The notes beneath the pieces were generated by a model. The model was not told where the DNA came from, ran no database searches, and saw only the letters and a list, made by a program, of their open reading frames with translations. From Rivularia sp. MS3 (GTDB lineage Bacteria; Cyanobacteriota; Cyanobacteriia; Cyanobacteriales; Nostocaceae): a stretch of 64,000 bases of DNA. This document shows positions 15,127 to 23,401 of this stretch, piece after piece. The number at the start of each line of letters is the position of its first letter. Within the stretch, counting starts at the first letter, position 1. The translations under genes were made by a program, and so were the position numbers. Location of the stretch: the NCBI GenBank assembly GCA_019192545.1, contig JAHCMI010000006.1:62001-126000 (forward strand), written 5' to 3'.

Positions 15127-16789
15127 TCCTGCTCAAAGTCTTGCTGGTGCTAGTGAATCGGCAACTCACAGCGAAATTCACAACTGGCGGCAATATTTTA
15201 GTTTCAATACCGACCATAAGGTAATTGGGATTCAGTATTTAGTAACAAGCTTTATCTTTTTCCTAATTGCTGGCTTATTAGGCATGTTCATCCGTGCCGA
15301 ACTGATTACCCCTCCCTCAGATTTGGTGGATCGTCCTCTTTACAATGGCTTATTCACCATGCACGGCACGCTGATGATTTTCTTATGGATTATTCCATCG
15401 TTGGTAGGTTTAGCTAATTATTTAGTACCGTTGATGATTGGGGCTAAGGACATGGCTTTTCCCACCCTGAACGCCATCTCTTTCTGGCTGATTCCACCGG
15501 GGGGTTTGTTACTAATGTCAAGTTTCTTGCTACCTAGTGGTACGGCTCAATCTGGTTGGTGGTCTTATCCGCCGTTGAGTATTCAGAATCCAGGGGATAA
15601 TCTGTTAAACGGTCAACTTTTTTGGTGTCTGAGTCTGGTTGTACTCGGCATATCCTCAATTATGGCAGCGGTTAACTTTGTTACCACTATTATCTGGCTG
15701 CGAGCGCCGGGGATGACGTTTTTTCGGATGCCGATTTTCGTATGGTCTGTATTCAGCGCCCAAATACTTCAGTTGCTTTTCCTGCCTTCTCTGACTGGAG
15801 CAGCGATTATTCTATTTTGCGATTTGACTTTCGGGACTAATTTCTTTCGACCCTTTGTAGACGGCGATCCGGTACTTTACCAACATCTATTCTGGTTTTA
15901 CTCTCACCCCACAGTATACGTATGGGCGCTACCCTGTTTCGGTATTTTCTCGGAGATTATCCCAGCCTTCAGCCGCAACCCATTGTTTGGGTATCGGTCA
16001 GTGGCGATCGCCACGATTTCTTTAGCGGTAATTACCTCGGTGGTGTGGGTTCACCATATGTTTGCCAGCGGTACGCCGGAGTGGATGCGGTTACTATTTA
16101 TGCTGACTTCAGAGCTTGTCGCCGTCCCTACGGGAATCAAAGTATTTGCCTGGACTGCTACGATTTGGAGGGGAAAACTACACTTAGAAACCCCGATGCT
16201 GTTTGCCATCGGTGGAGTGATGATGTTTCTTGTGGGTGGGGTAACTGGGGTAATGCTGGGCGCGATGCCTTTTGACCTGCACGTTAACAACACCCATTTT
16301 ATAGTGGGACATTTTCATTATCTCGTTTTCAACACCATCACAATGGCAATATATGGAGCAGTTTACTTTTGGTTCCCTAAGATGACCGGACGAATGTATG
16401 CTGAAGGTTGGGGCAAAATCCATTTCTGGCTAACCTTTATTGGTGCCAACCTTACCTTCTTCCCGATGTTTCCCTTGGGTTTACAGGGAATGGTACGCCG
16501 CATCTCTTCCTACGAACCGCAATACGCTGGTTGGAACATCCTCGCTAGTTTGGGAGCGTTCTTACTGGGAGTATCCACACTACCTTTTATCGCCAATATC
16601 ATTGCTTCCTGGCTATACGGTGCCAGAGCTACCAAAAACCCCTGGTTAGCAACTGGGTTAGAGTGGATAGTTTCCTCACCACCACCCAAAGAGAACTTTG
16701 AAGAAATTCCCCACGTTCACTTTCCCCCATACAGCTACGGAAGTCCTCAAGCTTGGTCTCAAGATGCTTCCGATCCATATGATTATTAA
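15116..16789 (+). CDS. ctaD: Terminal oxidase subunit I (heme-copper, A2-like), ARTO
   Basis: A 557-residue subunit I with twelve membrane helices. Low-spin heme ligand His83 is in TMHGTLM. CuB ligands are His264 with the cross-linked Tyr268 in YSHPTVY, and His313-His314 in WVHHMF. The HFIVGHFHY block near residue 390 carries the high-spin and second low-spin heme ligands. The usual Glu of HPEVY is Thr, and the YSHPxVY signature of A2-type oxidases is present, so proton transfer uses the Tyr-Ser variant of the D channel. The enzyme reduces O2 to water and pumps protons in the cytoplasmic or thylakoid membrane. It starts inside the end of coxB. Subunit III follows after a 213-bp repeat-filled spacer. 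Confidence 0.95.
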   Translation: MTNNPAQSLAGASESATHSEIHNWRQYFSFNTDHKVIGIQYLVTSFIFFLIAGLLGMFIRAELITPPSDLVDRPLYNGLFTMHGTLMIFLWIIPSLVGLANYLVPLMIGAKDMAFPTLNAISFWLIPPGGLLLMSSFLLPSGTAQSGWWSYPPLSIQNPGDNLLNGQLFWCLSLVVLGISSIMAAVNFVTTIIWLRAPGMTFFRMPIFVWSVFSAQILQLLFLPSLTGAAIILFCDLTFGTNFFRPFVDGDPVLYQHLFWFYSHPTVYVWALPCFGIFSEIIPAFSRNPLFGYRSVAIATISLAVITSVVWVHHMFASGTPEWMRLLFMLTSELVAVPTGIKVFAWTATIWRGKLHLETPMLFAIGGVMMFLVGGVTGVMLGAMPFDLHVNNTHFIVGHFHYLVFNTITMAIYGAVYFWFPKMTGRMYAEGWGKIHFWLTFIGANLTFFPMFPLGLQGMVRRISSYEPQYAGWNILASLGAFLLGVSTLPFIANIIASWLYGARATKNPWLATGLEWIVSSPPPKENFEEIPHVHFPPYSYGSPQAWSQDASDPYDY

Positions 16790-16796
16790 TTGGGAA

Positions 16797-16985
16797 TTGG
16801 GCATGGGGCATTGGGCATTGGGCATGGGGCATTGGTAATTGGTAATAGGCATTGGTAATTGGTAACAGCTAGGGAGCAAGATGCTCCCACTACAAATATT
16901 TCTCCTTGTCCCCCTCTCCCCTTGTCTCCCCATCACCCCATCTCCCGTTCTCCCCCTCTCCCCCTCTCCCGTTCTCCCCCTTTCT
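16797..16985. repeat. Repeat tract between subunit I and III genes
   Basis: The first part (16797-16862) is a chain of degenerate heptads (GGGCATT, GGTAATT). The second (about 16906-16985) is almost pure pyrimidine with runs of CCCC and CTCCC, so the minus strand is G-rich with many GGG blocks and could form G-quadruplexes. The tract breaks what is normally a tight oxidase operon. Confidence 0.8.
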
Positions 16986-17002
16986 TTAAAGCCGAGTAAG
17001 TT

Positions 17003-17707
17003 ATGCAAAATTCTGCCCCACAAAATCTTAGACCCAGCCACGAAGATCCCCGATATGGTCAAGAAGATGAAATTTTTGTCGATTTAGAGCAGTTGCGGCA
17101 GAAAATGCCACGTCCTTTGCGGCGATTTTTCCCTAACGGTGGGGGACACCATCATCGCGAGAAGGATAGAACGTTATTTGGCTTCACCGTGTTTCTGATG
17201 TCGGAAAGTGTCATCTTCCTCGCTTTTATTGTCAGCTACATCGCTTTGCGGCTAACTGCTGAAACTTGGCTACCACCTGGGGTGAAAGGACCGGAAGTAT
17301 CAACTTCTATCATTATTTATACGGTAGTTCTTTTATCCAGTAGCTTGGTTATCTACTTAGCCGAACGTGCTTTAGAGCGCGGTAAAATCAATCTATTTCG
17401 CTTGCTGTGGCTGACTACTTCGGCAATGGGAAGCTTTTTTCTATATGGTGAGATTAAAGAGTGGTTGAGTAATAGTTTTGGACCTTCTACGGGTTTAGTC
17501 GGCTCAACCTACTACCTGCTGACGGGTTTCCACGGTTTGCACGTGACTGCCGGAATCATTCTACAGTTAATTATGCTCGGTCGCTCTTTCATTCCCCATA
17601 ATTATGATAAAGGACATTTTGGTGCTACTGCGGTTTCTTTGTTCTGGCATTTAGTTGATGCAATCTGGATTATTCTGTTTTCGCTTCTTTATCTTTGGAA
17701 AGCGTAA
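17003..17707 (+). CDS. ctaE: Terminal oxidase subunit III, ARTO
   Basis: A 234-residue subunit III with a hydrophilic N-terminal extension (1-55, including the HHHRE stretch) followed by five membrane helices, the arrangement typical of bacterial oxidases. The signatures FLMSESVIFLAF and the late block FHGLHVTAGI and LFWHLVDAIWI are family hallmarks. The subunit stabilises subunit I and affects proton uptake; it holds no redox centre. A GCCGAG leader precedes the ATG and no clear Shine-Dalgarno sequence is present. It completes the three-subunit set started by coxB and ctaD. A 124-bp MITE follows 12 bp after the stop codon and may act as the 3' end of the message. Confidence 0.92.
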   Translation: MQNSAPQNLRPSHEDPRYGQEDEIFVDLEQLRQKMPRPLRRFFPNGGGHHHREKDRTLFGFTVFLMSESVIFLAFIVSYIALRLTAETWLPPGVKGPEVSTSIIIYTVVLLSSSLVIYLAERALERGKINLFRLLWLTTSAMGSFFLYGEIKEWLSNSFGPSTGLVGSTYYLLTGFHGLHVTAGIILQLIMLGRSFIPHNYDKGHFGATAVSLFWHLVDAIWIILFSLLYLWKA

Positions 17708-17718
17708 ACTACTTTTAT

Positions 17719-17842
17719 AGGACTTACGCAACTGGCATATTTTTCTTGTAGGGTGCTGTGACACTTCGACTATTTCTGAACGTAGTAATAACCTTTTTAG
17801 TGTCACGCACCAACAGGTAATTGTGACAATTGCGTAAGTCCT
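17719..17842. mobile_element. 124-bp MITE-like element, copy A
   Basis: Terminal repeats are AGGACTTACGCAA at the left and its complement at the right. An inner pair GGGTGC-GTGACAC / GTGTCACGCACC gives a second stem. A same-length copy in the same orientation is found at 54267-54390. It carries no coding sequence and would depend on a transposase in trans. It sits directly after ctaE. Confidence 0.8.
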
Positions 17843-18016
17843 GTTTTAATTTATAGGGTCTAAAAAACAGCGATAAATCGCTTACTACGAGCAAAAATAA
17901 GCGATACATTCTGATTGATTCAGATAACCTGAATTTATCGTTTTAAGAGAAAAGAATATTTGCTCTTATTAATTAACTTACCTAAAGTTAAATCAACCAA
18001 GAAGGGTAAGGTTGAT

Positions 18017-19069
18017 ATGAAGCAATTTCACAAATCAAAACATTTATCGCCGACTCGCCGCAACAGAAATAATCGACAATGGATACAGCAACTAGGTGCA
18101 GGACTAACCCTGACTTCCGGACTGGCACTTTTAGCGACTTTTCTACATACTCTACCGGGATTGGGACTATTTAGTCCTTTAATTCTGGCAATACTTCTCG
18201 GTATTTTGGTTCGCAATACTGTAGGAACTCCCCAAGTTTGTCAGTTGGGAATTACCTTCTCACTCAAGCGGATTCTCAAGTTTGCGATTATTCTGCTGGG
18301 TTTGCAACTTAGTTTGGAACAGGTGATTGAAGTCGGTGGGGTAGGACTTTCTATCGTTACCCTTTCCTTGCTCGCGACCTTTGTTTTCACCTGCTGGCTG
18401 GGTAAACGCTTGGGTGTAGATAGAAAACTCTCACAACTTATTGCTGCGGGTGCTTCTATTTGTGGAGCTTCTGCGGTGATTGCTACCAATGTGGTAGTCG
18501 ATGGTCATGATGAGGATGTTGCTTACGCAGTGGCAATGGTAACGGTTTTCGGTACTGCTTCAATGTTGCTATATCCGCTGTTACCGGGACTGCTGCACCT
18601 TACACCCCAAGCATTCGGGCTTTGGTGCGGTGCTTCGATTCATGAAGTAGCTCAAGTTATTGCTGCTGCCTTTCAAGATGGTAAAGTTAGCGGTGAAATT
18701 GCGACCATTTCCAAATTATCGCGGGTAATGCTACTGGCTCCGATGGTTTTAGGACTAGGGCTAATATCTGCTCGCACGAATCAAAAAGGACGAAAGCTCA
18801 ATCTACGTCAAATGCCAATCCCTTGGTTTGTGCTGTACTTTTTAGGGGTAATTATTCTCAACAGCTTGAATATTTTCCCCGCAGGTGCAAAAGCCGCAGT
18901 CATACAGATAAATCAATTTTTATTAGCAATCTCCTTGGCAGCGATGGGATTAGAAACGAGTTTATTAAAGCTCAAGCAAGCGGGAATAAAACCTTTATAT
19001 TTAGGAGCTGCTTCTTGGTTGTTTATCTCTGTATTTAGTTTGGGTTTAATTAAAATCTTTTATTGGTAA
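18017..19069 (+). CDS. YeiH/UPF0324 family putative sulfate (sulfite) exporter
   Basis: A 350-residue protein from ATG 18017, chosen because AAGG precedes it and because the frame upstream (to 17960) lacks homology-like sequence. It has about ten membrane helices after a basic N-terminus (HLSPTRRNRNNRQW). Family signatures include LGILVRNTVG, ITFSLKRILKFAIILLG, GASICGASAVIATNVVVD and CGASIHEVAQVIAAA. The family is annotated as putative sulfate exporters, and E. coli YeiH is under the LysR regulator YeiE. The transported ion remains inferred. The universal stress protein gene starts 5 bp after its stop, so they are likely cotranscribed. Confidence 0.85.
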   Translation: MKQFHKSKHLSPTRRNRNNRQWIQQLGAGLTLTSGLALLATFLHTLPGLGLFSPLILAILLGILVRNTVGTPQVCQLGITFSLKRILKFAIILLGLQLSLEQVIEVGGVGLSIVTLSLLATFVFTCWLGKRLGVDRKLSQLIAAGASICGASAVIATNVVVDGHDEDVAYAVAMVTVFGTASMLLYPLLPGLLHLTPQAFGLWCGASIHEVAQVIAAAFQDGKVSGEIATISKLSRVMLLAPMVLGLGLISARTNQKGRKLNLRQMPIPWFVLYFLGVIILNSLNIFPAGAKAAVIQINQFLLAISLAAMGLETSLLKLKQAGIKPLYLGAASWLFISVFSLGLIKIFYW

Positions 19070-19074
19070 TAAAT

Positions 19075-19485
19075 ATGTGGCAACGCATTTTAGTCGCAAC
19101 GGACGGAACAGAATTAGCTCGAATAGCTGTTGATGAAGCGATCGCTCTAGCTGCTTTAACTCAAGCTCAACTTTTCGGCATCTTTGTAGTCGATCCAGTG
19201 GATTTTGATGAAGATATTGCCGAGCAGATGTTACAAACAGGTCAGTCTGAGCGACAAAGGTTTGAGCAAGCAGCAAAAGTCCAGAACGTTCCAGTTCAGT
19301 TTGAACTTAAAACGGGAGAACCTGTAGTTGAAATTCTATCTATGGCAAAGACTGTTAAAGCCGAGTTGATTGTAGTTGCACCCCATCATCGTAGTTCCTT
19401 TTATCATCTCCTAATTCAGAAAAGTGTAACAAATAGATTGGTCGAGCAAGCCAAACAATCTATCTGGATTGTTAATCCTGCATAA
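19075..19485 (+). CDS. Universal stress protein (UspA family)
   Basis: A 136-residue single-domain Usp from ATG 19075. The N-terminal WQRILVATDGTELA strand-turn is typical, and the fold ends with KQSIWIVNPA. The ATP-binding signature GxxG-x9-G(S/T) of the UspFG type is replaced by APHHRSSFYHLLIQKSVTNR, so nucleotide binding is doubtful. Such proteins dimerise and appear under energy or redox stress. The gene lies between the YeiH exporter (5 bp upstream) and cydA (45 bp downstream) on the same strand, so it is probably induced together with the bd oxidase. Its molecular target is unknown. Confidence 0.85.
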   Translation: MWQRILVATDGTELARIAVDEAIALAALTQAQLFGIFVVDPVDFDEDIAEQMLQTGQSERQRFEQAAKVQNVPVQFELKTGEPVVEILSMAKTVKAELIVVAPHHRSSFYHLLIQKSVTNRLVEQAKQSIWIVNPA

Positions 19486-19530
19486 ACGTAAATTATGCAG
19501 TTAAACCGCGAGAATTAATTGAGGAAAATA

Positions 19531-20970
19531 ATGGAATTTTTATCTAATACAGTTGCCTTGTCGCGGATGCAGTTTGCCTTAACGGCAACATTTCATATGC
19601 TTTGGCCAGTTTTAACCACTGGTATGGGTATTTACTTGGTTATTGTTGAAGCACTATGGCTCAAAACTCGCAATCGCGATTATTATTACCATGCTCGCTT
19701 CTGGTCTAAGCTTTACGTTCTAAATTTTGGTATCGGAGTAGCAACTGGAATTCCGATGGAATTTCAGTTTGGCACTAATTGGGCATCTTTTTCGGAAGCA
19801 ACAGGAGACTTTTTTGGCAGCATTATAGGCTTTGAGGCTTCAATGGCATTTATGCTGGAGGCTGGCTTTTTAGGGATTATGCTGTTTGGCTGGGAGCGAG
19901 TTAATTCAGTAATTCACTTATTCGCTACCGTAATGGTAGCTTTTGGGGCTAATTTATCAACGTTTTGGATTTTAACGGCAAACTCCTGGATGCAAACACC
20001 TAGCGGTGGGGAATTTATTGATGGCAAATTTGTAGTACGCGATTTCTTTGAGGCTATGTTTAGTCCATTTATGCTTAATAGCGTGCTGCATATGTTTTTT
20101 GCGACTTTAGAAACTTCTTTGTTCGTTATTGGTGGCATTAGCGCTTGGTATATTCTCAATCAACGCAATTCGGAGTTTTTTGCCAAGTCATTGAAAGTGG
20201 TTTTAGCTGTGGCGATCGCCGTTGCTCCCCTGCAAATTTACATCGGACATCTTAGCGGCGAACAGGTTTATCACTACCAGCCCACAAAACTGGCAGCGAT
20301 GGAAGCTCAGTGGAATACTACACCTGCTGGACAAGGTGCTGACTGGAGTTTGGTTGCTTGGCCCAATGAAAAGAGCGAAAAAAACGATTGGGAAATTACC
20401 GTTCCTAACGCTCTAGGATACATTTTGGAATTCAAACAAAAGCTTTCAGAACCCGTAAGAGGTTTAAAATCATGGCAGCCAGAAGATCGACCTCATTTAT
20501 TGCCTTTGATTTACTATGCTTTTCGCATCATGATTGCCATTGGTTTTTTCTTTGCAGGATTGATGCTATGGAGTACCTTACAGTGGTTGCGAGGTAAGCT
20601 GAGTGGAGAAACTATTGCTCAACAACGTTGGCTGCTACGGGCTTGGGTTATTGCTGCTCCTCTGGGCTATATCGCTGTAGAGTCGGGTTGGATTGTGCGT
20701 TGTGTAGGTAGACAACCTTGGACGGTTTACGGACAAATTCGTACTGCCGATGCTGCGTCTAATTTACCTGCTCAAACTGTTCTTTCGTCTTTAATTGTTT
20801 ACGCTGCTATTTATTCTTTGCTGTTTGTGGCAGCACTATTTTTTGGTAGCCGTATCATCCGTCGCGGACCTAAATTCGACTTACCTATTCCTGGCGAAGA
20901 AAAACCCCCGATTGAAACCGACTCAGCCGAACACCTTCCGAATCAGCGTCCAGCAGAAGCACAACAATAG
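19531..20970 (+). CDS. cydA: Cytochrome bd-type quinol oxidase subunit I
   Basis: A 479-residue CydA from ATG 19531, with GAGG 5-10 bp ahead. An upstream TTG at 19519 is less likely. His22 in TFHMLWP is in the position of the axial high-spin heme ligand. The conserved block FEASMAFMLEAGFLGIMLFGW (around 100-120) and GRQPWTVYGQ near the C-terminal third are diagnostic. The periplasmic Q-loop is of the short type, as in cyanide-insensitive oxidases. The enzyme oxidises quinol and reduces O2 with high affinity without pumping protons. It is followed at 8 bp by cydB. With ARTO just upstream, two copper-independent or quinol-fed oxidases cluster here. Confidence 0.95.
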   Translation: MEFLSNTVALSRMQFALTATFHMLWPVLTTGMGIYLVIVEALWLKTRNRDYYYHARFWSKLYVLNFGIGVATGIPMEFQFGTNWASFSEATGDFFGSIIGFEASMAFMLEAGFLGIMLFGWERVNSVIHLFATVMVAFGANLSTFWILTANSWMQTPSGGEFIDGKFVVRDFFEAMFSPFMLNSVLHMFFATLETSLFVIGGISAWYILNQRNSEFFAKSLKVVLAVAIAVAPLQIYIGHLSGEQVYHYQPTKLAAMEAQWNTTPAGQGADWSLVAWPNEKSEKNDWEITVPNALGYILEFKQKLSEPVRGLKSWQPEDRPHLLPLIYYAFRIMIAIGFFFAGLMLWSTLQWLRGKLSGETIAQQRWLLRAWVIAAPLGYIAVESGWIVRCVGRQPWTVYGQIRTADAASNLPAQTVLSSLIVYAAIYSLLFVAALFFGSRIIRRGPKFDLPIPGEEKPPIETDSAEHLPNQRPAEAQQ

Positions 20971-20978
20971 GAGAATTT

Positions 20979-21992
20979 ATGGAAACGTTAGAGTATTTTT
21001 TACCACAGGTTTGGTTCGTAATCTTAGGTATTTTCCTATTTCTCTATGTGATGCTCGATGGCTTTGATTTAGGAGTTGGAATTCTTTCTCTAACAGCATC
21101 TACCGAACAACGACGCAGCATTTTAATGACCTGCTTGGGAAATGTTTGGGATGCAAACGAAACCTGGTTGGTACTGATGGGAGGTACTTTATTTGGGGCT
21201 TTTCCTTTGGCTTACAGCACGATTCTTAATGCTCTATACATTCCAGTTTGTTTGATGATTTTTGGACTTATCTTTCGAGCAGTTGCCTTTGAATTTAGAG
21301 AACATTCAGATAACAAAATTTTTTGGAATCTTGCTTTCGGAGTTGGGAGCTTTTTAGCAGCAATAGGTCAGGGTTTCGCTCTCGGTACAGTATTTAAAGG
21401 TATTCGCGTTGATGAGGTAGGACACTTTGTTGGCGGTCCCTGGGACTGGTTGAGTTGGCAAACAGTCCTTGTCGCGTTAACTTTAATACAGGGTTACGTT
21501 CTAATAGGCTCGACCTATCTTATTCTTAAAACAGAAGGGGACTTACAGGCAACTTATTTCCGAACAGCTAAAGTTGCGTCAGTGACAACTTTGCTAGGAG
21601 CCGTTTTTATCACAGTTTCGACTCCACTTTTTTTTTATAATCAATTCCAAGCTCGCTTATTTGAAAAACCTCAAATTTTTATCTTTGCTTCAATTCCCCT
21701 GTTAGGATTATTGTTGATTTGGCAACTACTTAGAAGCCTCAATCATCAGCAGGAAGTTACTCCTCTTGTTTGGACAATCCTCATTTTTTTGCTTTCTTTT
21801 TTGGGACTGGGGCTAATAGTTTTTCCTTTGATTATTCCTCCTCAAATCACTATTTATGAAGCTGCTGCTTCACCCAGTTCCTTAGTTTTTATGCTGATTT
21901 TTATTGGTTTTCTGATTCCGATAATGATGGCATACAACATTTATCAGTATATTGTTTTCCGAGGGAAGGTTGTCAGCGATTTGTATGAGTAA
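20979..21992 (+). CDS. cydB: Cytochrome bd-type quinol oxidase subunit II
   Basis: A 337-residue membrane protein with about eight helices. Diagnostic segments are YVMLDGFDLGVGIL (25-38) and GNVWDANETWLVLMGG (51-66). The Asp29 and Asp58-type acidic residues belong to the structural core that contacts CydA. GGAGA lies 5-8 bp before the ATG, and the gap to cydA is 8 bp. CydB carries no heme but is required for assembly. No cydX or cydDC gene is seen next to it. The gene is followed at 48 bp by crcB. Confidence 0.95.
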   Translation: METLEYFLPQVWFVILGIFLFLYVMLDGFDLGVGILSLTASTEQRRSILMTCLGNVWDANETWLVLMGGTLFGAFPLAYSTILNALYIPVCLMIFGLIFRAVAFEFREHSDNKIFWNLAFGVGSFLAAIGQGFALGTVFKGIRVDEVGHFVGGPWDWLSWQTVLVALTLIQGYVLIGSTYLILKTEGDLQATYFRTAKVASVTTLLGAVFITVSTPLFFYNQFQARLFEKPQIFIFASIPLLGLLLIWQLLRSLNHQQEVTPLVWTILIFLLSFLGLGLIVFPLIIPPQITIYEAAASPSSLVFMLIFIGFLIPIMMAYNIYQYIVFRGKVVSDLYE

Positions 21993-22040
21993 AAATCAGT
22001 TTTTAACTATAGCAGTATCTATCTCTTATCGCTGTTTTAT

Positions 22041-22433
22041 ATGGTAGATATAAATTTACGCGCTCCTCTAGCAATTAGCTTGGGAGCAATTGCTGGAGCT
22101 TTAAGCCGCTACTATCTCACCCTGGCATTTAGCCGGTGGTTGGGAACGACTTTTCCTTACGGAACTTTTGCGATTAATCTTTCTGGTGCTTTTATTATGG
22201 GCTTTTTTACGACTTTAGCGTTTGAAAGTGTTGTTTTATCTCCAGATTTACGGCTGTTAATTACAGTTGGTTTCTTAGGTTCGTATACTACTTTTTCAAC
22301 TTATGCTCTCGATACTGCGAACCTGCTGCGAATAGATAGTTGGTTCGTGACGCTATTTTACTGGTTGGGAAGTGCGTTTTTAGGAGTGATTAGCTTAGAA
22401 ATAGGCAGTTTTTTGGCGAGGAAATTATTATGA
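22041..22433 (+). CDS. crcB: Fluoride channel CrcB/Fluc
   Basis: A 130-residue protein of four membrane helices. Arg23 in GALSRYY, Asn46 in AINLSGAF and the pore-lining GFLGSYTTFSTY block (77-88, with the two Phe-box residues) are all present. The family forms dual-topology dimers that export F- and relieve fluoride toxicity. I searched the 48-bp leader for the fluoride riboswitch core and did not find it. The ATG of the DUF190 gene overlaps its stop (ATGA at 22430), a pairing common in bacteria. Confidence 0.93.
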   Translation: MVDINLRAPLAISLGAIAGALSRYYLTLAFSRWLGTTFPYGTFAINLSGAFIMGFFTTLAFESVVLSPDLRLLITVGFLGSYTTFSTYALDTANLLRIDSWFVTLFYWLGSAFLGVISLEIGSFLARKLL

Positions 22434-22750
22434 CTACTTGGGAACAGTTAACAATTTATACAGAAGAATCTGACCGCTGGCATGGTAAAGCTTTATACGT
22501 AGCTATAATTGAGCGAGCCAAACAGCAAGGTTTAACTGGAGCAACCGCAACTCGTGGAATTATTGGATTTGGCAAGCATGGCAGAATTCATACTACCGAA
22601 ATTCTGGCTCTTTCATCAGATTTACCGATTGTAGTGACTTTAATTGCTCGTTTTGAACAAATAGAAGAATTTTTACCCGTAGTGCAAGAAATGGTAAAAG
22701 AAGGAATTATTGTGAGACAAACGGTAGGCGTGATTCATTCGAGCCTTTAA
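22430..22750 (+). CDS. DUF190 domain protein linked to CrcB
   Basis: A 106-residue soluble protein of the DUF190 family, a PII-like ferredoxin fold. Visible signature residues are the SDRWHGKALY segment and GATATRGIIGFGKHGRIHT (about 37-55). Members are often encoded right beside crcB, and a regulatory or fluoride-responsive role is assumed, but no biochemistry is established. The start overlaps the crcB stop by four bases, so translation is coupled. It is the last gene of the respiratory/ion run; a repeat-rich gap follows. Confidence 0.87.
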   Translation: MTTWEQLTIYTEESDRWHGKALYVAIIERAKQQGLTGATATRGIIGFGKHGRIHTTEILALSSDLPIVVTLIARFEQIEEFLPVVQEMVKEGIIVRQTVGVIHSSL

Positions 22751-22807
22751 TATTCCGTTGCTTTTATTGCGGTTTTCAGTTGGGTAGAATACATTCTTGT
22801 GGGATGG

Positions 22808-22907
22808 AGAGCAGCGCGTTGCGGTGAGTCTAGTTTGGGGTGTCGGTTTCCGTCCCCAAAACTAGCGAACCCGGAGGGAGGTTCCCGCAGTACGTAGCGA
22901 CTGCGGG
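22808..22907 (+). mobile_element. 100-bp small repeat nested inside another palindromic repeat
   Basis: The flanks ATTCTTGTGGGATGG (22793-22807) and GCATCCCTGCCCGTCC (22908-22923) are contiguous in an uninterrupted copy at 58387-58417. The insert starts AGAGCAGCGCG and ends GCGACTGCGGG, exactly like the 44-bp insert at 36358-36401. It contains a hairpin of TAGTTTGGGG type and CGAACCCGGAGGGAGG. Confidence 0.75.
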
Positions 22908-23334
22908 GCATCCCTGCCCGTCCGAATCTGACTAATTTTGCTGTATTGCACTCAACCGAAAAACGCTATAGTTCGACGGCAAACCATTTATTCATCCCCA
23001 AAACCGAGTCAGAAGCAGTTTCGCAATATAGCGGTTTTCACGCTTATTGCAATACAAATTTAATCTCACCCGTCCTGTCAGACACCCCTCTCCTTATCGA
23101 GGCTATGGTGTACACAAAAGTAGTTAAAACCATTACCCGCCAGGGACTGCAAGTCCCTGGCTAATAGCAAAAGTCCTATAAATAGGACTAAATTAATAAC
23201 TATCATGTTTTTTTAGGTAATTTGTTAGTCGTCTTTAGACGACTTGAGCTATTAGACGGGGGTTTCCAACCCTCGGCGGACTCAACCGAAAAGCGCTATA
23301 TACCGAAAAAATAGCTGTAAAATATTTGAGGAGC

Positions 23335-23354
23335 TATTCACAAATTTTTAATAT
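23335..23354 (+). promoter_or_regulatory. Candidate response-regulator box, copy 1
   Basis: TATTCACAAATTTTTAATAT ends 47 bp before the start of the response-regulator gene. It matches 18 of 20 positions with TATTCACAGATTTTTAACAT, 41 bp before the lipoprotein gene that follows this two-component operon. Shared promoters and autoregulation are plausible. Confidence 0.5.
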
Positions 23355-23401
23355 CTGGATGAGAAACTAAAATTAAACTCCTCTAAATCCCCAACTTCCC
23401 C

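Larger units (their letters stand above)
22751..23401. other. Repeat-rich intergenic region
   Basis: About 650 bp without a gene. It holds a nested mobile repeat (22808-22907), four copies of a CAACCGAAAAnCGCTATA-like motif (direct at 22951 and 23281, inverse near 22764 and 23027), a CAGGGACTGCAAGTCCCTGG palindrome at 23141-23160, an AGTCCTATAAATAGGACT palindrome at 23172-23189, and a GTCGTCTTTAGACGAC hairpin near 23228. The last 70 bp carry the promoter of the two-component operon. Confidence 0.75.

Noticed and set aside
21993-22040. Fluoride riboswitch before crcB
   Set aside because: The 48-bp leader lacks the conserved core and is too short; crcB appears to be read from the cyd operon side.
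22946-23164. 72-codon plus-strand open frame
   Set aside because: It is built from the repeat motifs and palindromes of the intergenic cluster and has no start signal.
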